This document shows, piece by piece, positions 6,072-13,870 of a stretch of DNA of 64,000 nt. Each line of letters opens with the position of its first letter. The stretch's first letter is position 1. The position numbers and the translations under genes were made by a program. The DNA comes from a virus. The notes beneath the pieces are model-generated. The model ran no database searches. It had not been told where the DNA came from and saw nothing but the letters and a program-made list of their open reading frames with translations. The stretch lies in the IMG/VR virus record IMGVR_UViG_3300031344_000004, positions 1 through 64,000 of that record. One strand, given 5' to 3'.

Positions 6072-6360
6072 CTTCTTCACCGTCTGTGCCGGGGTGAGCC
6101 TCATCATCCTGTCCGCGGGCTTCATCACTGCACTCATCGTCAAGGCACACAGATCTGCTCGCGTTGATGCACGCGTAGCGGCACCCGTACAACACGAACG
6201 TCAACCATTAGAACCCACTGACCCACTGGCACGCCGCCTACACGAATTTCAGGAGACGCGCTTTGCCTCTCCCATCGTCAGGCGCCAACTCGAACAGGAC
6301 GTAGTCCCGATCCGTGATGCATCAACGTTGCCGCGACCACCGCGCAGGAGCCCTAAGTGA
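6058..6360 (+). CDS. Single-pass membrane protein, 100 aa
   Basis: One N-terminal transmembrane segment (about residues 7-28, FFTVCAGVSLIILSAGFI region), then a basic, proline-containing tail ending PRPPRRSPK. ATG 6058 is chosen because the membrane segment follows it directly; the frame is open further upstream. Function unknown. Confidence 0.6.
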   Translation: MQALDFFTVCAGVSLIILSAGFITALIVKAHRSARVDARVAAPVQHERQPLEPTDPLARRLHEFQETRFASPIVRRQLEQDVVPIRDASTLPRPPRRSPK

Positions 6361-6587
6361 AGGACGGACCCATCTACGTGTACGATGTTCGGAGCCAGTT
6401 CATGGAACCCGTCTTCATCGTCTACAATACTGATCACGTCGACGTCTTTGTCAAGGCCTTGGGCCTCGACGACGCCAACCTCCTCGCCTCTAAAGAAAGG
6501 CTACATCCGTACGAGGGCAATCGCTACAAGAACACGGGTAGCGGCGGATTTTGCCCGCCGCCCAAGGTAAAAGTCAACACTCGCTAG
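6357..6587 (+). CDS. Unknown 76-aa protein
   Basis: GTG start in a 4-nt GTGA overlap with the previous gene. Strand-rich N-terminal half (IYVYDVRSQFMEPVFIVYN). No motif recognised. Function unknown. Confidence 0.6.
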   Translation: MKDGPIYVYDVRSQFMEPVFIVYNTDHVDVFVKALGLDDANLLASKERLHPYEGNRYKNTGSGGFCPPPKVKVNTR

Positions 6588-6600
6588 GAGAATCACGCCG

Positions 6601-6903
6601 ATGGCACTGCACCGAGGTACCAAGGTCGATCGCGGTTACGCCACTGTCGCCGACGATGAGGGCGATAACTACCGTGAGATCGCCGACATGATGACGGAGA
6701 TGGGTTTCTCGATGAACCATTCGTCGGCACGCAACTACGTGCTGCGCGTGATGCGGAAGTTCGCCCGAGCCTTCGTCGAGCAGTGGAACATCGCACACGA
6801 TGATCAGAAGATCGATGAGATTGCCAAGAATCCGCAATTTCAACACGGCATCGCCGACCTGCTCCAGATCATCGAATCACAGCGCCGCGGGAATGGCGTA
6901 TAA
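6601..6903 (+). CDS. Helix-turn-helix protein resembling sigma region 4.2
   Basis: 100 aa. Residues about 23-60 (YREIADMMTEMG, then SMNHSSARNYVLRVMRKFA) match the layout of sigma-70 region 4.2: an EIA-type first helix and a recognition helix followed by a basic xxLRxMRK tail. The preceding sigma-70 gene lacks exactly this part, 670 bp upstream in the same gene run. It could act as a detached region 4, or as an independent DNA-binding regulator. AGGAG lies upstream of ATG. Confidence 0.7.
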   Translation: MALHRGTKVDRGYATVADDEGDNYREIADMMTEMGFSMNHSSARNYVLRVMRKFARAFVEQWNIAHDDQKIDEIAKNPQFQHGIADLLQIIESQRRGNGV

Positions 6904-6920
6904 TCAATGAGGGACACCAG

Positions 6921-7382
6921 ATGAGTAGAGATGGCCGTGGCAACCCAGGAAGGTACGAGCTGAAGAATCAGCCGAAGTTGAAGCTCGTTGACCTGTTGCG
7001 TCGCCGCAAGATGACGTTGAAACAACTGCTCGATGAGTTTGGCATCTCGACCTATGAGGCCTTGCACATCAGGTGCACCAGGATGGGCATCACTGCACCC
7101 ACGCAGGCCGAATTTGATGTGGTGATGCCGCCCGTCAAGGCTTGGGTCAACAGTGCGCAGGAAGGCGTTGTCGTCGTTGAAGCCCCGCGTGTCGTCGATG
7201 AGATCACCGGTCGGCAGATCGATCCCGATGCGCCCGTCGAGGTACCCTCCGTCACCGTGACGTCGGTGCCCTTCGTGCCCCCGACGCCCATGCCGCCCCC
7301 ACACTGGGGCGGTGCCCTACCGCCCATCGCTGACACACAGAAAAAACAGCGCAGGAAAAAGGATGACCAATCCACTGAGTGA
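6921..7382 (+). CDS. Unknown 153-aa protein with HTH-like N-terminus
   Basis: Residues about 21-58 (LVDLLRRRKMTLKQLLDEFG, then STYEALHIRCTRMGI) look like a winged-helix or MerR-like HTH. The C-terminal half is proline-rich and ends in a Lys-rich tail (KKQRRKKDDQ). Follows the HTH gene by 17 nt. A DNA-binding regulator is plausible but unproven. Confidence 0.6.
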   Translation: MSRDGRGNPGRYELKNQPKLKLVDLLRRRKMTLKQLLDEFGISTYEALHIRCTRMGITAPTQAEFDVVMPPVKAWVNSAQEGVVVVEAPRVVDEITGRQIDPDAPVEVPSVTVTSVPFVPPTPMPPPHWGGALPPIADTQKKQRRKKDDQSTE

Positions 7383-7427
7383 AGTGTAGGCCCTTATGAA
7401 CGCCCTGAAGCAGGTGGTACTTAGATC

Positions 7428-7820
7428 ATGATGGACTTGATCGTCAAGGGACTTTCGACCTGGTTCGCGGATCGCCTGCAAGGCATGCCCTGCACTCCTG
7501 AGACGACGGCTTATGTGGCTGGGGTGCTGGCCAAACGGAGAACCGAGGACGACATGAGCACCGAATCCCTGGTGCTCGCTTATCACGCCGCTTCAATCAT
7601 CGGCGACTTTGCGGGTTTTCAACGCATCGGTGACTACGTGCTGTGGATCGACTCGATCTACCCAGAATTCATCAACGATCACCGCCAAGTCATCGAGACA
7701 ATCGGTCGCCAATCTTACTCGTCGTGTCACCGGATCCTCAAGGGCCAGTGGAAAATCTACGATGAACTTGCGCAGACGCTTCCTTTGATTACTGCCACGG
7801 TGCGCCAAAAGCTAGTGTAA
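7428..7820 (+). CDS. Unknown 130-aa protein
   Basis: Preceded by a shortened version of the common promoter block (TGGTACTTAGATC directly before ATG), missing part of the -10 hexamer. Start 7428 or 7431. Mixed helical protein, no recognised domain. Function unknown. Confidence 0.6.
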   Translation: MMDLIVKGLSTWFADRLQGMPCTPETTAYVAGVLAKRRTEDDMSTESLVLAYHAASIIGDFAGFQRIGDYVLWIDSIYPEFINDHRQVIETIGRQSYSSCHRILKGQWKIYDELAQTLPLITATVRQKLV

Positions 7821-7849
7821 TTCGGCGCGAGGTATGTGCCTCAGACCGA

Positions 7850-7879
7850 GTGTAAGCTTGGCCGCCACCGAGGTAGATT
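7850..7879 (+). promoter_or_regulatory. Promoter of the same class, with leader
   Basis: GTGTAA at 7850, 18-nt spacer, TAGATT at 7874; ATG 7907 follows a 5' leader with AAGGAG. Confidence 0.65.
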
Positions 7880-7906
7880 GAAACAACCTACCAAGGAGCC
7901 TCTCTC

Positions 7907-9115
7907 ATGTCCACGACGTCCATGTCGATCGCGACCTTCAAGAAAGTCGCCGTCTGCCTGCCCCCGACCCGTTCGATCCTGCTCCGCGCCAATCACGGCG
8001 TGGGCAAGAGCAAGGTCATCAGGCAAGTGTCCACGCTGATCCGCCAGAAACTCCATGCCGACGGGGTCATTTACCTCGCCAAGAATCCGAACGCCTACCC
8101 GGTCATCGATCGGCGCGCCGGCCAGCTCACTGAGGGCGATGTCGTCGGCCTCCCGAGCACCGACGGCAACGTCACCCGCTTCAACCCACCTGACTGGGTC
8201 AAGAAAGCGTGCGTCGAGCCCTGCGTGTTGTTCCTCGATGAGCTTAACCGCGGCACCCAAGAGGTGATGCAGGCGATGTTTCAGATCGTCCTCGATCGGG
8301 AACTCAACGGTCACAAGCTGCACCCGTACACCCGGGTCTACAGCGCCATCAACGCCAGCGCGGCGTACTCTGTCAACGAGATCGACCCGGCGCTGCTCGA
8401 CCGCTTCTACGTCATCGACCTCGACCCCGATGCGACCGAATTCTGTGCCTGGGCGCGTAGCACCGACGCAGAGCAGGGCGGCAACCTCCACTACTTCATC
8501 CCCGACTTCATCACCTCGTGCGAACAGTGGCTATACCCTGCCAAACAGGCCGAGCCGAGCAGCAAGCAGCCGAGCCCGCGATCGTGGGAAATGGTCAACG
8601 AGTCGCTGGTCCACACTGACCTCATCGAGGACCCGCAGAACGACATGTTCTACCAGATCAGTCGAGGTTTTGTCGGCAATGAAGCGGCGATCGCCTTTCG
8701 CGACTACTGCATGAGCGTCGACAATCGCCTGACGGGCGAAGAGATCGTCAACGACCTGGACAAGAAAGCGATCGCAGCTAAGGTGGCGCGCCAGACGCAG
8801 GATCGGCAGAACGGCCTCATTGAGAAGGTCGCTGCCTATGTCACCGACAACTGTGCGACGCTGACTGACAAGCAAGGCAAGAACGTCCACACCTTCATGA
8901 AGTCGCTGCCCGATGAGCTCAAGATCTCGTTGTGGAGCAAGCTGACGAGCCACGGCATCGACAAGATCGAGCTGGCCAAGAGCATCCACAAGCACTGTGC
9001 AGAGACGGTGTTGTCGGTGTTCGGCGTGCCCATGGGTGAAGCCGGGATTGGCGTCACGCCTAACATACCCGGAGTCTTCAAGGAAAAGGCGAAGGACACC
9101 AAGGACACCAAGTAA
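7907..9115 (+). CDS. MoxR-type AAA+ ATPase
   Basis: 402 aa. Walker A ANHGVGKSK (28-36), Walker B VLFLDELNRG (107-116) and a sensor-type region around ALLDRFYVIDLD. MoxR-like AAA+ proteins act as chaperones or remodelling ATPases together with VWA-domain partners. A matching VWA protein is encoded at 24004-25449, 15 kb downstream on the same strand, under a promoter of the same class. AAGGAG lies 8 nt before ATG. The target of the pair is unknown. Confidence 0.85.
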   Translation: MSTTSMSIATFKKVAVCLPPTRSILLRANHGVGKSKVIRQVSTLIRQKLHADGVIYLAKNPNAYPVIDRRAGQLTEGDVVGLPSTDGNVTRFNPPDWVKKACVEPCVLFLDELNRGTQEVMQAMFQIVLDRELNGHKLHPYTRVYSAINASAAYSVNEIDPALLDRFYVIDLDPDATEFCAWARSTDAEQGGNLHYFIPDFITSCEQWLYPAKQAEPSSKQPSPRSWEMVNESLVHTDLIEDPQNDMFYQISRGFVGNEAAIAFRDYCMSVDNRLTGEEIVNDLDKKAIAAKVARQTQDRQNGLIEKVAAYVTDNCATLTDKQGKNVHTFMKSLPDELKISLWSKLTSHGIDKIELAKSIHKHCAETVLSVFGVPMGEAGIGVTPNIPGVFKEKAKDTKDTK

Positions 9116-9155
9116 GCGTCCTTCGACCATCACACCGACGTCACGGAGAATGTCA

Positions 9156-9542
9156 ATGAAACAGGGTCCTCGCAAGAACCTCCGTGACGTCGACCGGGCC
9201 ATCATTCATACGGTGATGTTCGACCAGGGCATCATTCCGATGGAGAGGGTCGACAATGACATGCGGCGGGTGCTGGCCCAACTGCCGCCCGGCGAGGCTC
9301 GTGCCCTGCGCCGCAAGTTTCGCAAGCTGTGGCGCCGCGCGCTCAAGCAGCTCACTCAAGGCGCGTCCGAGCGTAATGCGAAGAGGATCGAGACGCTCCA
9401 CGGCGTCGGCAAGAGCACGCCTTCACGCGCGGAGTTCAACGCTCGCAAGCAGCTGGTCTTCGATCGCCTGTGGAGCGATCACATCGAGCCCATGATCAGG
9501 AACTTTGAGGCCGGTGCACCCGGCAAATTTACCCAAACTTAA
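9156..9542 (+). CDS. Unknown 128-aa basic protein
   Basis: Starts MKQGPRKNLRD with GGAG 7 nt upstream. Rich in Arg/Lys helices (LRRKFRKLWRRALKQL). It follows the AAA+ gene by 40 nt and probably shares its transcript. Possibly nucleic-acid binding; function unknown. Confidence 0.65.
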   Translation: MKQGPRKNLRDVDRAIIHTVMFDQGIIPMERVDNDMRRVLAQLPPGEARALRRKFRKLWRRALKQLTQGASERNAKRIETLHGVGKSTPSRAEFNARKQLVFDRLWSDHIEPMIRNFEAGAPGKFTQT

Positions 9543-9625
9543 ACTTGGCCTCGGGCGCTCGCCGTTATACGGTGAGGGGCCATAAATAATGTGAACCGCG
9601 GGGATGCGCTCCTCCGCCAGTAACA

Positions 9626-9661
9626 GGGCCAGCGCAGCCTACAGTCGGCAGTGACTGGCCC
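9626..9661 (+). other. Hairpin after the AAA+ operon
   Basis: GGGCCAG 9626-9632 pairs with CTGGCCC 9655-9661, with a 22-nt loop, followed by ACTTTCTGT. It lies in the 229-bp gap between genes and may end the preceding transcript, but the T-tract is poor. Confidence 0.35.
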
Positions 9662-9676
9662 ACTTTCTGTCCCCAC

Positions 9677-9697
9677 AATTACACCCGGGGTATAATT
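9677..9697 (+). promoter_or_regulatory. Dyad element, copy 2
   Basis: AATTACACCC joined to GGGGTATAATT, the most symmetric of the four copies. The right arm contains TATAAT. It lies 39 bp before the GTGTAA of the next promoter. Confidence 0.55.
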
Positions 9698-9702
9698 TGC
9701 CG

Positions 9703-9779
9703 TCAGTGTAACACGGCACGATGTGCCTACACACAGTGTAAGTTCCCGGACAATCGTGGTAGGATTAGATCATGTTGAA
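9703..9779 (+). repeat. Duplicated promoter-proximal segment, copy A
   Basis: The segment from CAGTGTAACACGG through the promoter and first three codons of the gene at 9772 is nearly identical to about 11247-11324. The visible difference is one extra T in the CCTTACACAC part of the second copy. Confidence 0.7.
9736..9771 (+). promoter_or_regulatory. Leaderless-type promoter
   Basis: GTGTAA at 9736, 18-nt spacer ending TGG, TAGGAT at 9760, TAGATC, ATG 9772. Confidence 0.8.
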
Positions 9780-10467
9780 GCAGAACGTTCAAGACACCTA
9801 CGTAGCCGATCGTGCCGCTATCGCGCAGCGCATCCTCACCAGCCCGCTTGCTGCCTACGTGGGTTACTCGGGCGACCTCTATCGCCTCGACAAGCTGCAT
9901 AACATCGCCCGCGACGGAAAGGCACACACCGGTTACTCATTCCTGTCGGTCGAGTTCAAGAAGGCAGGCACTGAGTGTTCGCTCGAAATTCGTGAAGAGG
10001 GATCCGGGTACTCTGGTGGTGTGACCACCGACGCCGAAGGCAATGAGTATCACGAGTATACGCTGTCCTGTGCCGTCAACTTTCCCTGCCACGGCAGCAC
10101 CGCCTGCGGTGCGGTGTTGGCCCGCCTCGCCTTCTATCAGCAGGTCGCATTGTTGGCCGCCGAGATCGAGGCCGAGTTTGTCGTCAATCGACGTGTCAAC
10201 TACAAGATGACGCGGACCGCAGCCGAGGTCGTCGCCGACAACGCGAAGGTGGAAGCCCAGCGCATCGAGCAAGCGTATGCCGGTGTGACACTAAAGTATG
10301 GCGCTACCGGACTCCGCGTCGGCAAAGTGGTCGGTCTCGACCCCGAAGACCTCGGCAACTTGCCAGAAGGCAAGCGCGACGTCGAGACCAGCCGAGGCAA
10401 GAAGTTCTCGATCTCGATCAATGCCGATAATGGCATCAAGGTTGGCCTCATCACCCGCACCGCCTAG
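9772..10467 (+). CDS. Unknown 231-aa protein
   Basis: No recognised domain. The middle has CAVNFPCHGSTACG and a helical stretch (QQVALLAAEIEAEFVV); the C-terminal part is strand-rich. Strong leaderless-type promoter preceded by a dyad element, so it is likely a regulated early gene. First of a three-gene run. Function unknown. Confidence 0.7.
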   Translation: MLKQNVQDTYVADRAAIAQRILTSPLAAYVGYSGDLYRLDKLHNIARDGKAHTGYSFLSVEFKKAGTECSLEIREEGSGYSGGVTTDAEGNEYHEYTLSCAVNFPCHGSTACGAVLARLAFYQQVALLAAEIEAEFVVNRRVNYKMTRTAAEVVADNAKVEAQRIEQAYAGVTLKYGATGLRVGKVVGLDPEDLGNLPEGKRDVETSRGKKFSISINADNGIKVGLITRTA

Positions 10468-10473
10468 GCTACC

Positions 10474-10770
10474 GTGCCCGCCTTCGCCACCGACAGCTAC
10501 CCCGTCGGCACCCTGGTCACGACCCGCTATGATATGCAGTGCCCGCCACAACGTGCCAGCGTTGAAAAGTCAACTTTCCCAGTGCTGTTCTACGCCTTCA
10601 TCGTACGGCCCGCGGCGCTGCCCCGGGGCACTCCGATGATCTATGCGGGGCCCATTCGTGCGGCGACAACGCCTGACCTGCGTGCTGAACGTGAGCACAC
10701 CTTCATTGCACCCAAGTTCGGCCGTGTCATCATCTACCATCCCGACGTCAACGTTGAGCTCATACCATGA
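10474..10770 (+). CDS. Unknown 98-aa protein
   Basis: GTG start (MPAFATDSYPVGTLVTTRYD). The YPVGTLV opening recalls the small beta-barrel proteins elsewhere in the window. Overlaps the next gene by 4 nt. Function unknown. Confidence 0.6.
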   Translation: MPAFATDSYPVGTLVTTRYDMQCPPQRASVEKSTFPVLFYAFIVRPAALPRGTPMIYAGPIRAATTPDLRAEREHTFIAPKFGRVIIYHPDVNVELIP

Positions 10771-11096
10771 CCGTGACCACCAACGAGAGATTAGTGCGCC
10801 ACGATCGCCTAGTGCTAGGCACCCTGTGCGGTTACTTTCACCCGGCATCGAGCACTGACGCCGCCCGGGTCGTCACCGTCATCGGTACCTGGGATTGGGA
10901 CCACAACGCTGTCGGCCATCCACGCGACCTCACTCGTAAACAGGCGCGCCAGGGCCAAGACCCACGCACCGACGAGAGCGCCCGGGGCTACTTGCTGATG
11001 CCGTCGGATGGTTCACCGTGGATCTTTGCGTTCTTCGGCGCCGTCGCCGAGGGTGACCTGAAGCCCCTGTTTCCCGCGCTGCGCCTCGTCAAGTAA
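10767..11096 (+). CDS. Unknown 109-aa protein
   Basis: ATGA overlap with the previous stop. Contains TWDWDHNAVGHPRDLTRKQARQ and a strand-rich C-terminus. No recognised domain. Function unknown. Confidence 0.6.
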   Translation: MTVTTNERLVRHDRLVLGTLCGYFHPASSTDAARVVTVIGTWDWDHNAVGHPRDLTRKQARQGQDPRTDESARGYLLMPSDGSPWIFAFFGAVAEGDLKPLFPALRLVK

Positions 11097-11220
11097 CGAG
11101 GTGACTTGGCGGGTGAATTGTTCACCCTCGCTTCGGTCACGTGGGCACACGTGTGACGGGATGAAGGCAACTACCTTCGCTCGACCGCATTGTCCTAGGG
11201 CGGCCTGTGGGATTGGTCGG

Positions 11221-11241
11221 AATTACATCTCGGGTATAATT
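11221..11241 (+). promoter_or_regulatory. Dyad element, copy 3
   Basis: AATTACATCTCGGGTATAATT, 39 bp upstream of GTGTAA at 11280. The flank CCTAGGGCGG...GTGGG 5' of it is shared with copy 1. Confidence 0.5.
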
Positions 11242-11246
11242 TTGAG

Positions 11247-11324
11247 CAGTGTAACACGGCACGATGTGCCTTACACACAGTGTAAGTTCCCGGACAATCG
11301 TGGTAGGATTAGATCATGTTGAAG
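11247..11324 (+). repeat. Duplicated promoter-proximal segment, copy B
   Basis: Near-identical to 9703-9779, including dyad-to-promoter spacing and the start MLK of the gene. The downstream coding sequences are unrelated, so the regulatory cassette was copied without the gene. Confidence 0.7.
11280..11315 (+). promoter_or_regulatory. Leaderless-type promoter
   Basis: GTGTAA at 11280, 18-nt spacer ending TGG, TAGGAT at 11304, TAGATC, ATG 11316. Confidence 0.8.
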
Positions 11325-11537
11325 CTGAAGCCATTGTTTCTCGAGCAGATCTCACCGCTGGCACATCGCCAAGACGTGAGCATGACCGCAGTTATGAACT
11401 TCTTGATGACGGTGCAGTACAACGAGACCATCGACGCCGCGCTCGAGAACCTCAGGAGCGATGCCGCTTCGTACGGGTGGAACGCCGCGACGATCAAGGC
11501 GATCCGCGCCGGCATCCACCTCGCTGCGAAGGTCTAA
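11316..11537 (+). CDS. Unknown 73-aa helical protein
   Basis: Starts MLKLKPLFLEQISPLAHRQD; all-helical character, no membrane segment. Single gene between two promoters of the common class. Function unknown. Confidence 0.65.
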   Translation: MLKLKPLFLEQISPLAHRQDVSMTAVMNFLMTVQYNETIDAALENLRSDAASYGWNAATIKAIRAGIHLAAKV

Positions 11538-11545
11538 ACACGGCA

Positions 11546-11581
11546 GTGAAAGTTCCACTCCGAACCTGGTAGAGTTAGATC
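11546..11581 (+). promoter_or_regulatory. Leaderless-type promoter
   Basis: GTGAAA at 11546, 18-nt spacer ending TGG, TAGAGT at 11570, TAGATC, ATG 11582. Confidence 0.75.
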
Positions 11582-11896
11582 ATGTGGACAAAGGCAAGCA
11601 TTGCACAGTTGCTGCGCACCCACGACCATGCCGTCGAACGCGCCATCGTCGCCATCTACGAGCACCAGACGCTGGACGAGAAGGTGGCGCGCCACACGAA
11701 GCGCATCAATCCACGTGGCTTTCATGCCAACCACACCATCACGGGTTCGTACTACGCCATCTTGGTGCTCGCGGGCCGGCGCTTGGTCGGCTATCACCTC
11801 GCCAACGCCCGCAACATCGTCCTGTGTTACACTACGCAATTGGCCGACAGGGCCAACGCCCGGGCCGCGCGCCTTGCCAAACGAGAAGTAGCATGA
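11582..11896 (+). CDS. Phage conserved-type protein, 104 aa, function unknown
   Basis: The layout (AVERAIVAIYEHQTLDEK near residues 17-34, then GFHANHTITGSYYAILVLAGRRL and HLANAR) looks like a small conserved phage protein family known to me only as hypothetical. No catalytic motif identified. First of a run of small genes continuing to 13095. Confidence 0.6.
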   Translation: MWTKASIAQLLRTHDHAVERAIVAIYEHQTLDEKVARHTKRINPRGFHANHTITGSYYAILVLAGRRLVGYHLANARNIVLCYTTQLADRANARAARLAKREVA

Positions 11897-12048
11897 TCAC
11901 CATCAGTCGTCCCCTGCAATTTGCGGCAGGTTTTGTCATGGTGTGGTTGCTGTTGATCCGCGCCCTGGTGTGCATCAACAGCCACACCCCTCTGCCTCCT
12001 CCGCACGCAGCAAGCACCGTCGTGCACCCGCCCTACTACGCTAACTGA
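11893..12048 (+). CDS. Small membrane peptide, 51 aa
   Basis: ATGA overlap with the preceding stop. One hydrophobic segment (about residues 8-28, LQFAAGFVMVWLLLIRALVC) and a short Pro/His-rich tail. Too short to assign; a membrane-acting or lysis-related peptide is possible. Confidence 0.55.
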   Translation: MITISRPLQFAAGFVMVWLLLIRALVCINSHTPLPPPHAASTVVHPPYYAN

Positions 12049-12055
12049 GGTACCC

Positions 12056-12337
12056 ATGACACTCAAGCGCTTGTTGATGCTGACCGTCTGTCCCGTGCTC
12101 CTGTTGTTCCTCATCGTCGCATTGTTTGTGCTGATCCACTTCACGCAACCGCCTTGTACCTGCAAAGAAGTGATCAACATTCTCCCGCAACATGCTACTC
12201 GCGCGTATGTCACCTACCAGTGTACCGACAACACCATCAACGTGGGTTCATATCACTGGAGCAATGACTTTACGTGTGCGGGTAAGACGTACCACGTCGG
12301 CGACTACATCCCGGGTTACGGAACCAAGCAGTTCTAA
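12056..12337 (+). CDS. Membrane-anchored or secreted protein, 93 aa
   Basis: N-terminal hydrophobic segment (residues 5-29, LLMLTVCPVLLLFLIVALFV region), then a Cys-containing domain (PPCTCKEV, QCTDN, FTCAGK) consistent with periplasmic disulfides. GAGG lies upstream. Function unknown. Confidence 0.6.
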   Translation: MTLKRLLMLTVCPVLLLFLIVALFVLIHFTQPPCTCKEVINILPQHATRAYVTYQCTDNTINVGSYHWSNDFTCAGKTYHVGDYIPGYGTKQF

Positions 12338-12361
12338 ACCATCATCACCACCGAGACATCC

Positions 12362-12643
12362 ATGAAAAAGCCCACCAAGACGAAGAAGGACCGCACCGTC
12401 GGTCTCCACGAGTACCGCTGCGCCGCGAACCCCGACGAGAAGGCCTTCGCCGATGCGACCGCGCACTGCGATCCGCCAATGTTGGGCTACTTGCTCAACG
12501 AACCAGGCTCGCAGTATCAGTATCCACTCGACCCGACTGACCGCGACCGATGCGTCGCGGCAACGGTGGTGCAGTGGTTGGGTTCACCCGTCGGCAGGGC
12601 ATTCTTGAGTGAGCTGGGTTGGGTGAAGAAGGACGGGCGCTAA
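12362..12643 (+). CDS. Unknown 93-aa protein
   Basis: Basic N-terminus (MKKPTKTKKDR), C-terminal motif DRDRCVAATVVQWLGSPVGR reminiscent of small hypothetical proteins in other phages. No catalytic motif. Function unknown. Confidence 0.6.
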   Translation: MKKPTKTKKDRTVGLHEYRCAANPDEKAFADATAHCDPPMLGYLLNEPGSQYQYPLDPTDRDRCVAATVVQWLGSPVGRAFLSELGWVKKDGR

Positions 12644-12644
12644 C

Positions 12645-12881
12645 GTGGCCCGAGGCAGGTGGACGGACGCGGCCTTCAAGGACTATCCCAAACGCTACGC
12701 CACGCCCGACACGGTGCAGGAAGGCCAGTGGCTGTGCCATGCGCCGACGAAGACGTGGTTCGAGTTCTACGTGCTGATGGCTGACGGCGTGGCGGTCGGC
12801 TTCACTTTCGGTGACAAGGACTTCTTCAAGCCGCTGGTCGAGTGCTACCACCAGTGGGATCCCAGTGTCGACGCAGCGTGA
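12645..12881 (+). CDS. Unknown 78-aa protein
   Basis: GTG start 1 nt after the previous stop. Aromatic-rich, strand-like (TWFEFYVLMADGVAVGFTFG). Its 3' end overlaps the following KPGD gene by 17 nt. Function unknown. Confidence 0.6.
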   Translation: MARGRWTDAAFKDYPKRYATPDTVQEGQWLCHAPTKTWFEFYVLMADGVAVGFTFGDKDFFKPLVECYHQWDPSVDAA

Positions 12882-13095
12882 CCTAAAACCCGGCGACCTG
12901 ATCGAGTGGGTGTATGAACCCGAGAATGTGCTCGTGGCCGCCAATGAACAGCTGTGGTCATCGGTGATGAAGGCTTGGGTGTTCATTGGCGGTGCTCACT
13001 TGCTCATTGCCCGTGCCGAAGGCACCCTGACGTGGTTGCCCCTCAGTGCACTTGACAAGAGGTTGCTCCACGCGCGCGAGGATGATACAGTGTAA
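12865..13095 (+). CDS. KPGD family small protein (subgroup A), 76 aa
   Basis: Core LKPGDLIEWVY, LWSSVMKAWVFIGGAHLLIA, TLTWLPLSALDK, ending RLLHAREDDTV, with the tail encoded by the 28-bp repeat at 13061-13088. There is no ATG before the core; GTG 12865 (MSTQRDLKPGD) is the best start. Dispersed 9 kb from its closest relatives at 3458-4253. Confidence 0.7.
   Translation: MSTQRDLKPGDLIEWVYEPENVLVAANEQLWSSVMKAWVFIGGAHLLIARAEGTLTWLPLSALDKRLLHAREDDTV
13061..13088 (+). repeat. 28-bp repeat copy
   Basis: Exact-looking copy of the 4168 and 4229 units, immediately followed by the GTGTAA of the next promoter. Confidence 0.65.
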
Positions 13096-13125
13096 GTCAA
13101 CACCTAATCGGGGTATGATCTGATC
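13090..13125 (+). promoter_or_regulatory. Leaderless-type promoter
   Basis: GTGTAA at 13090, 18-nt spacer, TATGAT at 13114 (closest to the TATAAT consensus), six bases, ATG 13126. Confidence 0.75.
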
Positions 13126-13347
13126 ATGGTCGCTAGCAATAGAACAATCACTGACGTCTACCGGGTACTGCAGGTATGGGTGCCCGATCACTTGATCCGC
13201 GGCGACATGCTCGAAGGCCTGGCCATGGTGACTGGGAACCGCTCATTCACTGAGACCGTCAACAACCTGTTGGAGCTACACAGGAGTTTGCACCCGACGC
13301 CCGGTACGCCGCCCGCATCACCCGAGACCAATGAGATGTGCCCATGA
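13126..13347 (+). CDS. Unknown 73-aa protein
   Basis: Helical N-terminus (TDVYRVLQVWVPDHLIRGDML) and proline-rich tail. Overlaps the next gene by 4 nt. Function unknown. Confidence 0.65.
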   Translation: MVASNRTITDVYRVLQVWVPDHLIRGDMLEGLAMVTGNRSFTETVNNLLELHRSLHPTPGTPPASPETNEMCP

Positions 13348-13574
13348 TCACTGCCCTACCGCTACCTGGCACCCGCCTCAAGTGCACCAGCAACCGCGAT
13401 CGCCCTGAACTCGTCGAGGGTCAGGAGTACGTCGTGGTGCCAGAGGTCGCCCTCGACAAGATGCCCATCAACTACAAGCGCTTTCAACCTGACGACTTTC
13501 GGTTGATCGCCGTCGGTCAGGGCAGTCACGCCGTCGGCATCTTTCCCGTCGGCATCTTCGAGGTGGTGCCGTGA
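13344..13574 (+). CDS. Unknown 76-aa protein, SH3-like pattern
   Basis: Begins MITALPLPGTRLKCTSNRD; the LPGTRL and EGQEYVVVPEV elements are typical of small beta-barrel phage proteins, and the C-terminus repeats GIFPVGIF. ATGA overlap with the previous stop. Function unknown. Confidence 0.6.
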   Translation: MITALPLPGTRLKCTSNRDRPELVEGQEYVVVPEVALDKMPINYKRFQPDDFRLIAVGQGSHAVGIFPVGIFEVVP

Positions 13575-13864
13575 ATGTGCCCGCAGACTACGAGGCGTGC
13601 GGTGAGTGCGGCTTTGATCACGGCTATGAACAGACCAGCGCTGCACGTTGGCATGCTAAGGATACGATCACCGTCGCCAACAAGTACGTCGACAATGAGA
13701 GCATCATGGCGACCAGCGCAGTCGTCGCCCTCGATGACGCACAAGACCTGTTCGACAAGGGCGCGTACCCCGAGGCGGCCAAGCGAGCATTGACGTCGCT
13801 GAGTTACAGCCTGGGCATCTTGTCACCCGTTTACCAGCGGGCGAAGGCAAACCTGGGTTTGTGA
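13571..13864 (+). CDS. Unknown 97-aa protein
   Basis: GTG start in a GTGA overlap. CGECGFDHGYE near the N-terminus could be half of a zinc site; the C-terminal half is a helical hairpin with TPR-like spacing (DLFDKGAYPEAAKRAL). Function unknown. Confidence 0.6.
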   Translation: MNVPADYEACGECGFDHGYEQTSAARWHAKDTITVANKYVDNESIMATSAVVALDDAQDLFDKGAYPEAAKRALTSLSYSLGILSPVYQRAKANLGL

Positions 13865-13870
13865 GTGGCA

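Noticed and set aside
5928-6360. A spanin (Rz/Rz1-like) pair formed by the lipoprotein-like and membrane genes
   Set aside because: The lipoprotein gene precedes the membrane gene and the membrane protein lacks a periplasmic coiled coil, so the arrangement does not match known spanins well.
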